This document shows, piece by piece, positions 11,109 through 20,976 of a stretch of 38,489 bases of DNA. The notes under the pieces are model-generated. The model saw nothing but the letters and a program-made list of their open reading frames with translations. It searched no databases and was not told the origin of the DNA. Within the stretch, counting starts at the first letter, position 1. Each line of letters starts with the position of its first letter. Position numbers and translations under genes: made by a program. The DNA comes from Ktedonobacteria bacterium (GTDB lineage: Bacteria > Chloroflexota > Ktedonobacteria > Ktedonobacterales > JACDGC01): positions 1 to 38,489 of the forward strand of contig DAIDHM010000160.1 in the NCBI GenBank assembly GCA_027459705.1, in the 5' to 3' direction.

Positions 11109-11493
11109 AGCATTTCACCCCTGGCAGCGGACCTTCCGCTTGGCTGTTTATCATTGTGGTGTCTGGGCTTCGGCGTGGTGCTGCCGTGCGAAACGTAGCC
11201 GCAGCCAACGACCGCAGGCGCGCTCCGCAAGCTCCGCGGGCGGTCCTATTCCCCGCGGATTGCTCGCCCCAGGAGCTTGCGCACTCGTCCGGTTATGGAA
11301 CTACGCCGGCAAGCTACGAGCGTTCTTTCATGCCAAAAATATCGCTCATCATCAGTATCACGCTCTGGATGCCGCGCGCGTTCAGCGCTCTGCGCATCGA
11401 CGTTTGCCGATTGCCCAAAGCGGCCAACGATTCGATCGCACACCGCATTCAGAATATACTGCCAAAAAGCGCGGCAGTCTTCCCTCGAAAGAG
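11109..11493. other. Intergenic stretch, no supported gene
   Basis: Frames are open on both strands, but none has a convincing start site or family resemblance. The G+C content matches the neighbours. It probably holds the promoter of the small membrane protein and the 3' end of the LuxR gene. I could not identify a clear -10/-35 pair or terminator. Confidence 0.4.
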
Positions 11494-14400
11494 TTAATCG
11501 GTGAGTGACCTATCCGCCGCGTACATGAGCAAATGGAATGCCCGCGCTCGGGCTACTGCCTGAGTGCGATTGGTGGCACCCAGCTTGGCCAGGATGTGCT
11601 TGATGTGGAATTTGACAGTATGCAGACTGAGTACCAGGCGCTCGGCGATCTGCTGGTTGGAAAGCCCTTCTGCCACCAGTTGGAGCACATCATGCTCTCG
11701 ATCACTCAGCGGATCCGCCAACAGGGTGCGTGGCGCTGGAAGTGCCGCGACATCGGCCTGGGGTTGCCAGGTGGAGGCAATCCCGGCCTGGATGCGCTTT
11801 AGGTAGCCAGCCGAGGCGGAGGTCCATGGAGCAACCATGGTGAGTAAGTCCGCCATCACCGCGCCTTCATCGGCAAAGATGCGCAGATAACCTTCCGGTT
11901 CAGCGAGAGCAATGATAGGTCCCAATGTGGAAAGTGCCAGCCTGGTCTTACCCTGGGCAGAGAGCGTCAGAGCGAGCAGCATTTGGACCTCGATGCGACG
12001 GCCATGAGCGCCTGTCGCAAGACAGAGTTCCAGCAAACGCTCCAACAACAGGCGTGCTTGAGCAAGCGATGCGGATTTCTGGTGGCCGCGCCCATGCGCT
12101 TGCAGCACGCGCGCCAACGCGACATAGCGCACATAGTGCGGCTTCTTCAGCGGGGTCGGGAGCCGATCATCGTAGCGCAGACCGCAGGTTGCGGCCCAGC
12201 GCAAGGCAGGCTCGATCTGGCCGCAGGCGAGGGCCAGGCGGATCGGAACCAGGATCAGCAGATCCTTCGTTGCCTGCGGAACTTGTGATTGCCCCACATC
12301 GAGTTCCTGGCGTTCCAACACTTGCCTGACCCACTCACCGTTGCCTTGCGCCAGCGCCACGCGCGCCTGAATCCCAAGCCCGAGCACCATCATGGCTGGG
12401 GTGGGATGAGCAAGCTCCGGGAGCGGTTCAAGCGCGAGGAGCTGTTGCACAGCGGACGTAGCCTCGGGCAAGCGATTCCATTCGCAGTGCAGCACCCCGG
12501 TTCGCCAATGCAGCCACTTAAGGAGCCAGAGAGGTGGGTCGCGCTGTTCACGACAGGAACGTGAAACGTCCTCATAGAGCCGTCCCAACTCGCGGAGTCG
12601 ACCCTGCTCTTCATACAAATCATCGAGACTTGAAAGGATCAGATAATTGGGGAGCTTGCCAGCAGCGGGATAGACCTTCTGCCACACCTGCTCCGAAGCC
12701 TGTAGATCACCATTGGCGCGATAGGCCGCGCCAAGGAGCACCTGCTGTCGCCACAGGGTGAAACGCGTCCAGGCCGTCTCTGGACCTGTGAGCGACTGCG
12801 TCACCTCCGCGGCGTGCGCAAGCGCCTGCGGGATCTGCCCCTGAGACAGCGCCAGAGTGGATTGATAGAGCGACAGCTCCCGTTGCAGCGCGGCCTGCGT
12901 CGCGGGATCGCTCTGCGCATGCGCCGCTAGTTGCTGTTTGAGGTGTTCAACGACCCATGCTGGGTCAAGCGGCTCGGACGTGACCAGGGGCTGTGTCCAG
13001 AGCATCGCGAGCGCGAGCGACACCGAGGCCTCGATGAGCGCTGGCGGGAGTCGATCCAGCCAGCGGCGGAGTAGCACGAGCTTTCCTTGCTCCACCAGCG
13101 ACGGCACCAGTTCTTCCAGGAGGTGTGCCGCGTAAGCCACATCATCGGCAAGCAAGGAATATTCACAGGCCTCCTCACCCCACCCATGCTGTGCATACCA
13201 GCGACTGGCGCGACGATAGAGCTCGGGCACCAGCGCTGGCTCTTGCTGTTGGAGGAGGATGCGTAGCGTTTCGGCAAAGAGCGGATGATAGCGATACCAG
13301 GTCCCGGTGTCATCCAGCGCACTGACAAAAAGATTCGTCTGGAGCAGGGTCGCAAGTTGCTGTTGGCCACCAGCCGCGCCCGTCACGCACTCGCAGAGCG
13401 GTCCGCTGAGCCGCTCCAAAACGCTGGTGAGGAGCAAAAAGCGTTGCACCTCGGCGGTTTGCTGCATGAGGATTTCTTCCCGCACGTAGTCCAGGAGAAA
13501 GCGACGGGTCTGTCCCGGCATCTGAAGGATGCGCGCGGCATCAGCTTGACCGCGCAGGGCCAGGGTCACCAATTGGATCCCCGCAATCCAGCCCTCGGTA
13601 CGCTCTGCCAACAGACGGATCGACGCGGAGTCGAGGGGGAGTCCCATCGCGCGCACAAACGCCTCGACTTCGCCTGACACGAACCCCAGCGCCTCGTGAC
13701 GCACTTCAAAAACCTGATTCCGCGCTCGCCAGTGCGCCAGCCGTGGTAAATCCGTCCGTGTGCCGATGATCACATGCAGGCGTGAGGGGAGGTGGTCAAG
13801 TAGAAACAACAGCAGAGCCTGACTGTCCGGGGTCGTGAGCTGGTGCACATCATCCACGATCAAAACGGTTTCCCCGGGCAGATAGCGATCAAGATCGTTG
13901 AGGAGGTGAGTCATGACGCGCTCGTGTTCGGAGGGATGCCAGGGCCGGTCGATCTGAGTCAGTGTACCCATGCGTTCATCAAGACGCGCCAGGGCCGCAC
14001 TGAGGGCGGACAGCAAGCGATATGGGTCATTTTCGCCTGCTTCGCACGAAAGCCATGCTACTGGCCACGAGGCCATGGCGGCCCATGCTGCCAGCAGCGT
14101 CGTCTTGCCAGAGCCAGCGGGAGCTGCGACCAGCGTCAGCGGTCCACGCAAGCCCTGCTCCAGGAGTGCGAACAGGCGCGGGCGCGCAATATGCGGCACC
14201 GGCAGACGTGGGGGAGTTATGGTGGTCTGGAGGATCATGCTCGAAGTGAGTCGCTGCGACACACTGGGAGCGAGCGTAGGTGGTTGCAGGGCTTCATCTG
14301 CGCAGTGGCTTTGGGTACTTTCACTTTCGGTTGCCAGGCGACGGGCCGCCTCACACAACTTTGCCAGCGTGAGATTGGATGAGATGCCGAGGTAACTGCG

Positions 14401-14640
14401 GGAGAGTCGTCCGCGTTTGCGCCGGTAAGCGCGCCAGTACCAGCCGCCACGCCGATTGCCAGCGGAGGCGTTGTGGGCGGTAAAGGTGCCTTCATCACAG
14501 GTAAACGTGAATGAGTTTGCCGTTGCCAGCCAGGCGAACCAGGCGGGAGTATCCAGGAGTACCACCACGCGCTGCCCCTGCTGCTCATACATGAGGCACC
14601 CGTTCTGCACAGTGCCAACGGTTGTGGAAGGTTTCTGCAT
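11494..14640 (-). CDS. MalT-type LuxR family transcriptional regulator (STAND ATPase)
   Basis: The ATG at 14640 (MQKPSTTVG) has GGAG nine bases upstream; the frame is open 55 codons further but crosses an inverted repeat and lacks a site. The 1048-residue product has four parts. First is an N-terminal module with GGWYWRAYRRKRGRLSRSYL (residues about 65-84). Second is a STAND-type NTPase with Walker A APAGSGKTT (about 173-181) and Walker B TVLIVDDVHQL. Third is a long TPR-like helical region. Last is a C-terminal LuxR helix-turn-helix (LSDREHDVLQLVAEGLSNQQIAERL). Such proteins bind an inducer, oligomerise with ATP and activate transcription. The target genes are unknown. Confidence 0.93.
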   Translation of the reverse strand: MQKPSTTVGTVQNGCLMYEQQGQRVVVLLDTPAWFAWLATANSFTFTCDEGTFTAHNASAGNRRGGWYWRAYRRKRGRLSRSYLGISSNLTLAKLCEAARRLATESESTQSHCADEALQPPTLAPSVSQRLTSSMILQTTITPPRLPVPHIARPRLFALLEQGLRGPLTLVAAPAGSGKTTLLAAWAAMASWPVAWLSCEAGENDPYRLLSALSAALARLDERMGTLTQIDRPWHPSEHERVMTHLLNDLDRYLPGETVLIVDDVHQLTTPDSQALLLFLLDHLPSRLHVIIGTRTDLPRLAHWRARNQVFEVRHEALGFVSGEVEAFVRAMGLPLDSASIRLLAERTEGWIAGIQLVTLALRGQADAARILQMPGQTRRFLLDYVREEILMQQTAEVQRFLLLTSVLERLSGPLCECVTGAAGGQQQLATLLQTNLFVSALDDTGTWYRYHPLFAETLRILLQQQEPALVPELYRRASRWYAQHGWGEEACEYSLLADDVAYAAHLLEELVPSLVEQGKLVLLRRWLDRLPPALIEASVSLALAMLWTQPLVTSEPLDPAWVVEHLKQQLAAHAQSDPATQAALQRELSLYQSTLALSQGQIPQALAHAAEVTQSLTGPETAWTRFTLWRQQVLLGAAYRANGDLQASEQVWQKVYPAAGKLPNYLILSSLDDLYEEQGRLRELGRLYEDVSRSCREQRDPPLWLLKWLHWRTGVLHCEWNRLPEATSAVQQLLALEPLPELAHPTPAMMVLGLGIQARVALAQGNGEWVRQVLERQELDVGQSQVPQATKDLLILVPIRLALACGQIEPALRWAATCGLRYDDRLPTPLKKPHYVRYVALARVLQAHGRGHQKSASLAQARLLLERLLELCLATGAHGRRIEVQMLLALTLSAQGKTRLALSTLGPIIALAEPEGYLRIFADEGAVMADLLTMVAPWTSASAGYLKRIQAGIASTWQPQADVAALPAPRTLLADPLSDREHDVLQLVAEGLSNQQIAERLVLSLHTVKFHIKHILAKLGATNRTQAVARARAFHLLMYAADRSLTD

Positions 14641-14671
14641 GCGACGATGCTCCGAGCGCAAGAGGCCAGAT

Positions 14672-14700
14672 GTTAGGGATATCCCACTCAGTTCCCTAAC
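14672..14700. promoter_or_regulatory. Inverted repeat upstream of the LuxR gene
   Basis: GTTAGGGA (14672-14679) and TCCCTAAC (14693-14700) are perfect 8-bp arms with a 13-base gap, and a nested GGGATATCCC overlaps the left arm. The site lies 32-60 bases upstream of the regulator's start codon. It could be an autoregulatory operator or a leader hairpin. Confidence 0.4.
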
Positions 14701-14946
14701 AGGGACTATAGCAGGATGGTGAGGTGACCGCAAGGATTTTTTCAAAATTGCAGTTACCAGTACCATACCTTCCCGAGTTCCTGGTTCAGATGACGCCATC
14801 TTCAATGGTCAGGTCATGCACACAGATGATACGGGAGCATCCTGGCAGGCAGAAACGTTGCAATTCCTGGACGAGACCAATGGATGGATGACTGTCGATA
14901 CATCGCATACTGCGAACAGCGCGACCGCATAACCCACTGCATAGGA

Positions 14947-15987
14947 TCAGATCCGCAACTCCTCGAAGCGCGCCAGCAAGGTCCCCAGCAGGTGTGCACG
15001 TCGCCGCAGGGTCGCGCGTGGCCCCGGCAGCGGCATGAGCGCCGCCGCTGGCGCCAGCGCCAGCCACATCAGGCGCCAACGGCGACGGACGATCCGTGCC
15101 AGCCGCTGTTCCGCGGCAGGTCCGCCGAGATAGGTGCGCGTGAAGTACAGCGCGCTGGCGAGATTGTGGCCCAGGACGCGCGGATTGATGCCCGTTGCGC
15201 GGCTCGCGCCACCTTCCAGATGGACGATGGCTGAAACTGGGACGTAGTGGACGGTGTACCCGGCCTGCCGGATGCGATAACACAGGTCAGTATCTTCATA
15301 GAACAGAAAAATACGCGGATCAAAGCCGCCCACCACGCGCAGCACGGCGCGGGGAACGAGCAGATAGCAACCTGAGAGCGTCGCGACCTCGCGCGGCGTC
15401 GCATGGTCCCAATCCGCGAACTCCTGCGCGCGCGCAGCCGCGGAGCGCCAACCGAGAAAGGCTGACGTGAAGCCAGCCGCGATGATCGCCATCGTATAGG
15501 GACCCCGGCAGGTCGGTTGAATGGTGCGATCGGCGTTGAGCACACGGCCCCCCAGTGCGCCACAGCGCTCTCCCAGCGCATCAGCCGCCGCGACGAGCGC
15601 GTCGAGCGGTTCCAGGATGATAGTGTCAGTATTCAGAAATAAGACATAGCGACCCTGGCAGAAAGGGAGAGCGCGGTTATTCCCAACCCCGAAGCCCGCA
15701 TTGGTAGTCCCCAGGACAAGTCGAACACAGGGTTGTTGGCGCGCCAGTTGATGCAACCACTCCACGCTCCCATCTGTCGAGGCATTATCAGAGATGATGA
15801 TTTCGTAGCGGAGGCGCGTCCCAGAGGTCGATAGTGACTTCAGGCAGTCGGCGATCAGTTTATGCGCATTCCAATTGACGAGTACGATCGAGAGATCGAT
15901 TGGTCCTGCCTGCGTCACGGCATCCAGGTGTTGACTCGCCGTGTCATGCTCGGAATCAATGGGTGTGGAATGTCCTTCTTCCGACAT
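14947..15987 (-). CDS. Family 2 glycosyltransferase
   Basis: This 346-residue protein has a GT-A fold opening with IDLSIVLVNWNAHKLIADCL and IIISDNASTDGSVEWL. LFLNTDTIILEPLDAL follows, providing the DxD-like metal and nucleotide-sugar site. The later FDPRIFLFYEDTDLCYRI is typical of rhamnosyltransferase-like GT2 enzymes. The first 28 residues are a polar extension. The C-terminus has amphipathic or hydrophobic helices that may touch the membrane. GGAAGAAGCTG precedes the ATG. It lies downstream of a polyprenyl glycosylphosphotransferase gene on the same strand, which suggests surface polysaccharide assembly. Confidence 0.92.
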   Translation of the reverse strand: MSEEGHSTPIDSEHDTASQHLDAVTQAGPIDLSIVLVNWNAHKLIADCLKSLSTSGTRLRYEIIISDNASTDGSVEWLHQLARQQPCVRLVLGTTNAGFGVGNNRALPFCQGRYVLFLNTDTIILEPLDALVAAADALGERCGALGGRVLNADRTIQPTCRGPYTMAIIAAGFTSAFLGWRSAAARAQEFADWDHATPREVATLSGCYLLVPRAVLRVVGGFDPRIFLFYEDTDLCYRIRQAGYTVHYVPVSAIVHLEGGASRATGINPRVLGHNLASALYFTRTYLGGPAAEQRLARIVRRRWRLMWLALAPAAALMPLPGPRATLRRRAHLLGTLLARFEELRI

Positions 15988-16132
15988 CAGCTTCTTCCTA
16001 AGCCCGTTTCATGGCCACATAGCAGCCGTTTGGAATCACTCGCCCTGGCGCAAGAGCGCTCCAACACCGGGTGATACCCTGCCAGGTTGGCCGCCCGGAC
16101 ACCTTTGCGCCGCGGACGATCAGCACTCGCTC

Positions 16133-17854
16133 TCAGTATGCCCCACGTCCGAATAGCACAACGGGGAGCGTTTTGAGCAGGATCTGCAGATCAAGGTGCA
16201 GACTCCAGTTCTCAATATAATAGAGATCCATGAGCACCATCTCTTCGAAAGTGACCTCACTCCGTCCACGCACCTGCCAGAGGCCAGTCAGCCCCGGCGT
16301 CACTTCGAGGCGGCGTTTCTCCCAGGTTTCGTAGCGAGCATATTCCTCGGGGAGCGGTGGCCGCGGCCCGACCAATGACATCTCTCCGCGCAGGACGTTG
16401 ATCAGTTGGGGAATCTCATCAATGCTCGCGCGACGAATGAAGCGGCCGACGCGAGTCACGCGCGGATCATTGCGGACCTTGAAGAGGCCACGGCCAGCAT
16501 GGTTCTGGTCAGCCAATTGGCGACGCAGTTGATGAGCGCCGGTGTACATGGAGCGGAATTTCAGGGTGGTGAAGACGTTCCCGTTGCGCCCCACTCGCGC
16601 CTGGCGGTAGATGATCGGTCCCGGCGAATCGAGCTTGATCAACAGGATCAAGAGACACCAGATCGGCGTGCCGATGATCAAGAGCAGGCTCGATCCAACG
16701 ATATCGATAACGCGTTTGATAGTGCGCTGCCAGGATGCGCTGGAGACCCGGTGCAGGTTCAGTAGCGGCAGACCCTCGACCATCTCCAATTCAATGCGCG
16801 TCAGACTGAATTCCTGCATACCGGGAACCAGACGGAACGGGACGGCATTGCGTTCACAGATGCGGATGCTGCGCGCAGTCTCGCCCATATTGGACGTTGG
16901 CAGGGCGATGATAGCTTCGCCGATTTGTTCTTCGCGTATGATCTTTTCCAGATGGTCGAGCGTCCCTAGCGCGGTAAAGCGGCCAAATTCCGCGGGACCG
17001 TCCGCATGCTCATTGATGAAACCGACAACGTGGTACCCCTGATTCGCGAGTGCGGCGAAATGCTGCATGACGATCTTGCCGGTGCGTCCCGAGCCAATGA
17101 CCAGGATGCGCGAACGACCAATGCCCAGGCGATAGACCAGCATCATGCCCAGTGCCAGCAAAATCCGCGCGCTGAACGGCACGAGGACCACCGCGGCCCA
17201 GGCGAAGATCACCACCGCGCGCGTATTCGGCGAGAGGACGAATTTCGTCGATCGTAACAGGTATTCATAGATGCTATACATCGCGAAACCGATCGCCGCG
17301 GCAGTGAAGAAGATATTGAATTGCCGCGCTAACGTTCCCGTCACTCGCAAGCGATAGAGGCCACGAGCAGTCACCAGCAGGAGCATCGAAACGACCAATG
17401 CAACCTGGAAGAGGCGCAGTGTCGTGATGGCCGCGGGAACGAATGGCGAGGCGCTGACGAACGTGATGCCTTTAAGGATATCGAAGCGCACATAGTACGC
17501 CACAAGGAAAGCGATGTTGAGCCAGAGACCATCATAACCAATTAAGAGCAATTTCCGGCCAAGCGCCCAATTACGCCGCATTACCTGATTGGACCCATGA
17601 TAGCGCGGCAACATCATGGTGGTATGAAATTGCGCGGAGTCTGGATTTTCCGCGAACTGCGGCGTGCTGCCCGCGGAATCCATCGCCTTGAGGCGCGGCT
17701 CGGTCCAATCATCCAGAACATATTGTCGAGGATGAGGAGTGACCACAGGCAACCGGGGAGTCGGCAGTGAAGGATTGGTCGTTTGGGTATCAGCCGCGTT
17801 GACCCCCGCAAGACCGGATCCTTCGGTCCGCGATGCATTTTCCTGTATTTTCAC
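16133..17854 (-). CDS. Polyprenyl glycosylphosphotransferase (exopolysaccharide initiation)
   Basis: This 573-residue protein transfers a sugar-1-phosphate to undecaprenyl phosphate, the first step of exopolysaccharide building. It has a variable N-terminal tail and four or five transmembrane helices (about residues 107-235). A Rossmann-like domain follows ([20 protein letters not shown]). The C-terminal bacterial sugar transferase domain has [20 protein letters not shown], the [13 protein letters not shown] motif, KFRSM and [16 protein letters not shown] at 17854 is the longest start, but its upstream site is poor and a start some codons later is possible. The GT2 gene downstream fits the same pathway. 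Confidence 0.93.
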   Translation of the reverse strand: MKIQENASRTEGSGLAGVNAADTQTTNPSLPTPRLPVVTPHPRQYVLDDWTEPRLKAMDSAGSTPQFAENPDSAQFHTTMMLPRYHGSNQVMRRNWALGRKLLLIGYDGLWLNIAFLVAYYVRFDILKGITFVSASPFVPAAITTLRLFQVALVVSMLLLVTARGLYRLRVTGTLARQFNIFFTAAAIGFAMYSIYEYLLRSTKFVLSPNTRAVVIFAWAAVVLVPFSARILLALGMMLVYRLGIGRSRILVIGSGRTGKIVMQHFAALANQGYHVVGFINEHADGPAEFGRFTALGTLDHLEKIIREEQIGEAIIALPTSNMGETARSIRICERNAVPFRLVPGMQEFSLTRIELEMVEGLPLLNLHRVSSASWQRTIKRVIDIVGSSLLLIIGTPIWCLLILLIKLDSPGPIIYRQARVGRNGNVFTTLKFRSMYTGAHQLRRQLADQNHAGRGLFKVRNDPRVTRVGRFIRRASIDEIPQLINVLRGEMSLVGPRPPLPEEYARYETWEKRRLEVTPGLTGLWQVRGRSEVTFEEMVLMDLYYIENWSLHLDLQILLKTLPVVLFGRGAY

Positions 17855-18017
17855 TTACGTCTACCGCCCCTATTGCTGTCTCGCGCCCGCTACTTCTCGC
17901 AGTTTGGTATCGCTCGCGCGCAACCCGCGCATACTTCCGGACTATGCGGCCAATGCATGCATGACTCGTACCAGGACAACACTGTGTTGGATGTCGGGCA
18001 TCCTTTGTTCCGCAGGA

Positions 18018-18788
18018 TCATTGCCGCGCTACCAGTTCTTGCCGACCAAAAACCAGAAACGCCATGATCAGAGGAATGGCAATCCACGCGCAATTCACCC
18101 CTATCGTCAGTGCCAGATGCTGAGGGGTTTGCGCGAGAGCAAGCAACCGTGCGATATCGAGCAGTCCGCCGGGGAGATAGCGATTCGCATTGGGCAGGAT
18201 GCTGAGCAGACTCATGCCAATAAATGCCGCCAGACCAAAACCCGCCGCGCCGATCTGTGAGGTGAGCAATGCGCTCCCCAGGAAGGTCCAGCTGGTCATG
18301 ACGAGCAGATAGAGCCAGATTACGAGTGCCGCCGCCCAGAAGCCACCGGCCAGGCTCGCGTTGAAGAGCGGGATCGTATACCAGTAGGCGACGAGCGCCG
18401 CCAGGGCAATCCCCGCCGCCAGCACGACCGACTGCGTGAGGATCTTCGCCGCGAGGAATGCCAGCCGCGTGACGGGTTTCACCAGCACGAAGGCGGCCGT
18501 GCCGCGCTCTTTCTCGCGCGCGACGAGTCCCATGGTGATCAGGATGGCCACAAAGATCCCATTGCTGGCGACATTTTTGATGAACTGCGTCACGACATCG
18601 CTCAGCTGTGGCGGAGGCAGTTGAATCCCCGGCACACCACCGAGGGATTTGACCAACTGGGGGGTCTCTTTGGCCAGGACGGGTGAAATGAGACCAAAGA
18701 GGGTAAAGACAATCAACACAACCAGGAGCCGATTGTTTGCCAGCGCTTCGCGCCATTCTTTGCGGACCATCACTGCGAATCCGGTCAT
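18018..18788 (-). CDS. ABC-2 type transporter permease
   Basis: This 256-residue membrane protein begins with MVRKEWREALANNRLL. It has about six transmembrane segments and a large first extracytoplasmic loop (residues about 40-80). AREKERGTAAFVLVKPVTR is the conserved ABC-2 coupling motif. Its ATG overlaps the ATPase stop codon by four bases (ATGA), so the two are translationally coupled. The ATPase and a PLDc_N-type membrane protein upstream complete a three-gene operon. The exported substrate is unknown. Confidence 0.92.
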   Translation of the reverse strand: MTGFAVMVRKEWREALANNRLLVVLIVFTLFGLISPVLAKETPQLVKSLGGVPGIQLPPPQLSDVVTQFIKNVASNGIFVAILITMGLVAREKERGTAAFVLVKPVTRLAFLAAKILTQSVVLAAGIALAALVAYWYTIPLFNASLAGGFWAAALVIWLYLLVMTSWTFLGSALLTSQIGAAGFGLAAFIGMSLLSILPNANRYLPGGLLDIARLLALAQTPQHLALTIGVNCAWIAIPLIMAFLVFGRQELVARQ

Positions 18789-19792
18789 TTTGTTCCCTCC
18801 TGCGCAGCCTGCGCCAGCTTCGGCTGGGGGTCGGCCGCCGTGCCACGTCCGACAATCTGCAAGAAAATATCTTCCAGATCTGGTCGGCTCCGTTCGAAGC
18901 GCTGCAGATGCACACCTGCCGCGACCACCAATGGCAAGATGCGTTCGCTGGCACGGGTGACCGAGTGATCAGGCACCATATCACGCGCCAGCACCCGGAT
19001 GACGCCGCCCTCCAGCGTGACCCTGGTGCACCAGGCCTCAGCACGGATCTGATCGATCAGATACCCAACTGCCTGGTCCTGTCCACCCTCCGGCTCCAGG
19101 AGAAAAATGGGCTGCGCATAGCGATCGCGCAATTCGGCAACCGTCGCGGCAATCAGCAACTTGCCGTGGTCCAGGATTGCGACGTGATCACAGACACGTT
19201 CGACATCAGCCAAAATATGGGTCGACATGAAGACCGTCGTCGCACCGCGCAACTGACTGATGGTCTGGAGTAGATCATAGCGCCCCTCGGGATCGAGCGA
19301 ACTGATCGGCTCATCCAAAAAGAGCACTTCAGGGCGATTGATGAGCGCCAGAGCCAGTCCAAGACGCTGGCGCATACCGCCAGAATAGCCACTGATACGG
19401 CGGTTGGCGGCCGCCGTCAGTCCGCTCACCGCAAGCATCTCCGCGACACGCGCCCGCAGTGGCGCGCCGCGTAACCCAAACAGCTCGCCGGTGAAAGCCA
19501 GCGCCTCGCGTCCGCGCATCCAGCCATAAAACAGCGGTTGTTGTTCCAAAACGCCAATGCGGCGCCGCAATGCTACCCCACTCGATGCCACATCCAGGCC
19601 CGCGACGCGCGCGGCGCCGCCACTCGCATGTATCAGTCCGGTCAGGATATGCGTCAATGTAGTTTTTCCCGCGCCATTCGGGCCCAGCAAACCATAGATC
19701 GTGCCTGCCGGTATGGCGAGCGAGAGATCCGTAAGTGCGGCCAGCGAACCGTAACGTTTACTTAACCCAGTACACGTAATCGCGTACTCCAT
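18785..19792 (-). CDS. ABC transporter ATP-binding protein
   Basis: The ATG at 19792 (MEYAITCTGLSKRYGS) has GGAGG nine bases upstream; the 34-codon extension runs back over the previous gene and is dropped. The 335-residue protein has Walker A (GPNGAGKTT), signature (ISGYSGGMRQRLGLALAL), Walker B (VLFLDEPISSLDP) and H-loop (STHIL). A C-terminal accessory domain follows. It starts one base after the PLDc_N gene stop and overlaps the permease gene by four bases, a tight operon. Confidence 0.95.
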   Translation of the reverse strand: MEYAITCTGLSKRYGSLAALTDLSLAIPAGTIYGLLGPNGAGKTTLTHILTGLIHASGGAARVAGLDVASSGVALRRRIGVLEQQPLFYGWMRGREALAFTGELFGLRGAPLRARVAEMLAVSGLTAAANRRISGYSGGMRQRLGLALALINRPEVLFLDEPISSLDPEGRYDLLQTISQLRGATTVFMSTHILADVERVCDHVAILDHGKLLIAATVAELRDRYAQPIFLLEPEGGQDQAVGYLIDQIRAEAWCTRVTLEGGVIRVLARDMVPDHSVTRASERILPLVVAAGVHLQRFERSRPDLEDIFLQIVGRGTAADPQPKLAQAAQEGTK

Positions 19793-19793
19793 A

Positions 19794-20000
19794 CTAATAA
19801 TCCTCCCGGCCATAGAGCAGGTAGAGTAGCTGCCCGAGAGTACTGCCCAGCAAGATAACCGCCCCCCAGATGCGCTTATCACCGCCGCGCACATGGCGAT
19901 CTGGCCGCAGCAAATCTACCAAACAAAAGATCATCAAGCCAAGCCCGACAATCACGACTGGAATAATGACCATCAATAGTTGCGCGTGCGTCAAACCCAT
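19794..20000 (-). CDS. PLDc_N-type small membrane protein
   Basis: The 68-residue product has two transmembrane helices separated by a short basic loop (DLLRPDRHVRGGDKRIWG) and ends LYLLYGREDY. This matches the phospholipase D N-terminal-like (PLDc_N) fold, which in Gram-positive bacteria and Chloroflexota often stands at the head of ABC-2 exporter operons. GGGAGGAAGGCT precedes the ATG at 20000. The stop is separated by one base from the ATPase start. It may help the permease insert or signal; this role is an inference from context. Confidence 0.8.
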   Translation of the reverse strand: MGLTHAQLLMVIIPVVIVGLGLMIFCLVDLLRPDRHVRGGDKRIWGAVILLGSTLGQLLYLLYGREDY

Positions 20001-20250
20001 AGCCTTCCTCCCAAATACCCGGTGGTATCTCCGGGCTGTGTATCCGGACCAATTTCAATGTCGTAGCAAAGTAGCAAGAGATCATGCGGTAATCGTCAAA
20101 ATTGTATCAAAAATAGTTCTCATCTCCATCACGATGGCGCGAACTCGCGATGCATCGGTTATGATGACCCTAAGCACCGCGTCCCACAGAGTAGGTCGTG
20201 GAGATAGTGGGCAGAAGTTGGGGTAGTGGGCATGTATGCCTGGAGGGCTT

Positions 20251-20976
20251 ATGGGGGAGAGCGTTGCCTACACTTTGCATACTTTGGAGACCTTGCCAAC
20301 GATTTTAATCGTCGATGATGACGTGGCGATTCGGGAGTTGCTGCGCGACTTCTGCGTGGCATCCGGCTTCCAGGTTGCGCTGGCGGAGACAGGCAGCGCG
20401 GCGTTGGCGGTGCTCGACGCGCGCGCGGTCGACGCGATCGTCCTCGACATCATGATGCCCGGCATGTCTGGCTTTGATCTCGCGCGCCAGATACGTCAGA
20501 CCACTGATGTGCCAATCCTCTTCCTGAGCGCGCGCGACAGCGACGCGGATAAATTGCGTGGACTGGGCCTGGGCGGTGATGATTATATCGTCAAGACCGC
20601 GACCCCCAGCGAAGTGGTAGCACGGATCAAAGCGGTGCTACGTCGCGCGCGCCGTAGCCCGACCACCACGCCGCCGCTAGATTTCGGTCGCTTCACGTTG
20701 GATCCGCGCGCGCGCGAAGTGTTGGTCGCTGGCGCCCCGGTGACGCTCACCGCGCGGGAATATGATCTGCTCATGTTACTCGTCACGCATGCCCACCAGG
20801 TCCTGACGCACGACCAGATCTTCGAACGCATCTGGGGCGACATTGGCGACCGACACACTGTGGCGGTGCATATCAACCGACTACGCCAGAAACTGGAGCG
20901 CGATCCCGCGGAGCCAGAACTCTTCCTGACCGTCTGGGGAGTCGGCTATCGCTTTGAAGGGAGGCGCCGCCCATGA
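20251..20976 (+). CDS. OmpR-family response regulator
   Basis: The ATG at 20251 (MGESVAYTL) has GGAGGG a few bases upstream and is chosen over the in-frame start five codons earlier. The 241-residue protein has a receiver domain with acidic pocket IVDDD (residues 20-24), phospho-acceptor D66 in VLDIMMPGM and the conserved Lys in DDYIVKTATP. A winged-helix DNA-binding domain follows (LTAREYDLLMLLVTH, HTVAVHINRLRQKLE, VWGVGYRFEG). Its stop overlaps the kinase start by four bases. A 90-bp part encoding residues around D66 is copied at 22437-22526. Confidence 0.96.
   Translation: MGESVAYTLHTLETLPTILIVDDDVAIRELLRDFCVASGFQVALAETGSAALAVLDARAVDAIVLDIMMPGMSGFDLARQIRQTTDVPILFLSARDSDADKLRGLGLGGDDYIVKTATPSEVVARIKAVLRRARRSPTTTPPLDFGRFTLDPRAREVLVAGAPVTLTAREYDLLMLLVTHAHQVLTHDQIFERIWGDIGDRHTVAVHINRLRQKLERDPAEPELFLTVWGVGYRFEGRRRP
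20378..20467 (+). repeat. Source copy of a 90-bp direct repeat (response regulator)
   Basis: This stretch inside the receiver domain is repeated at 22437-22526 in the same orientation with one mismatch by eye (GACGCG here, GACACG there). It encodes the segment from the third beta strand region to MPGM, including D66. Confidence 0.95.
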
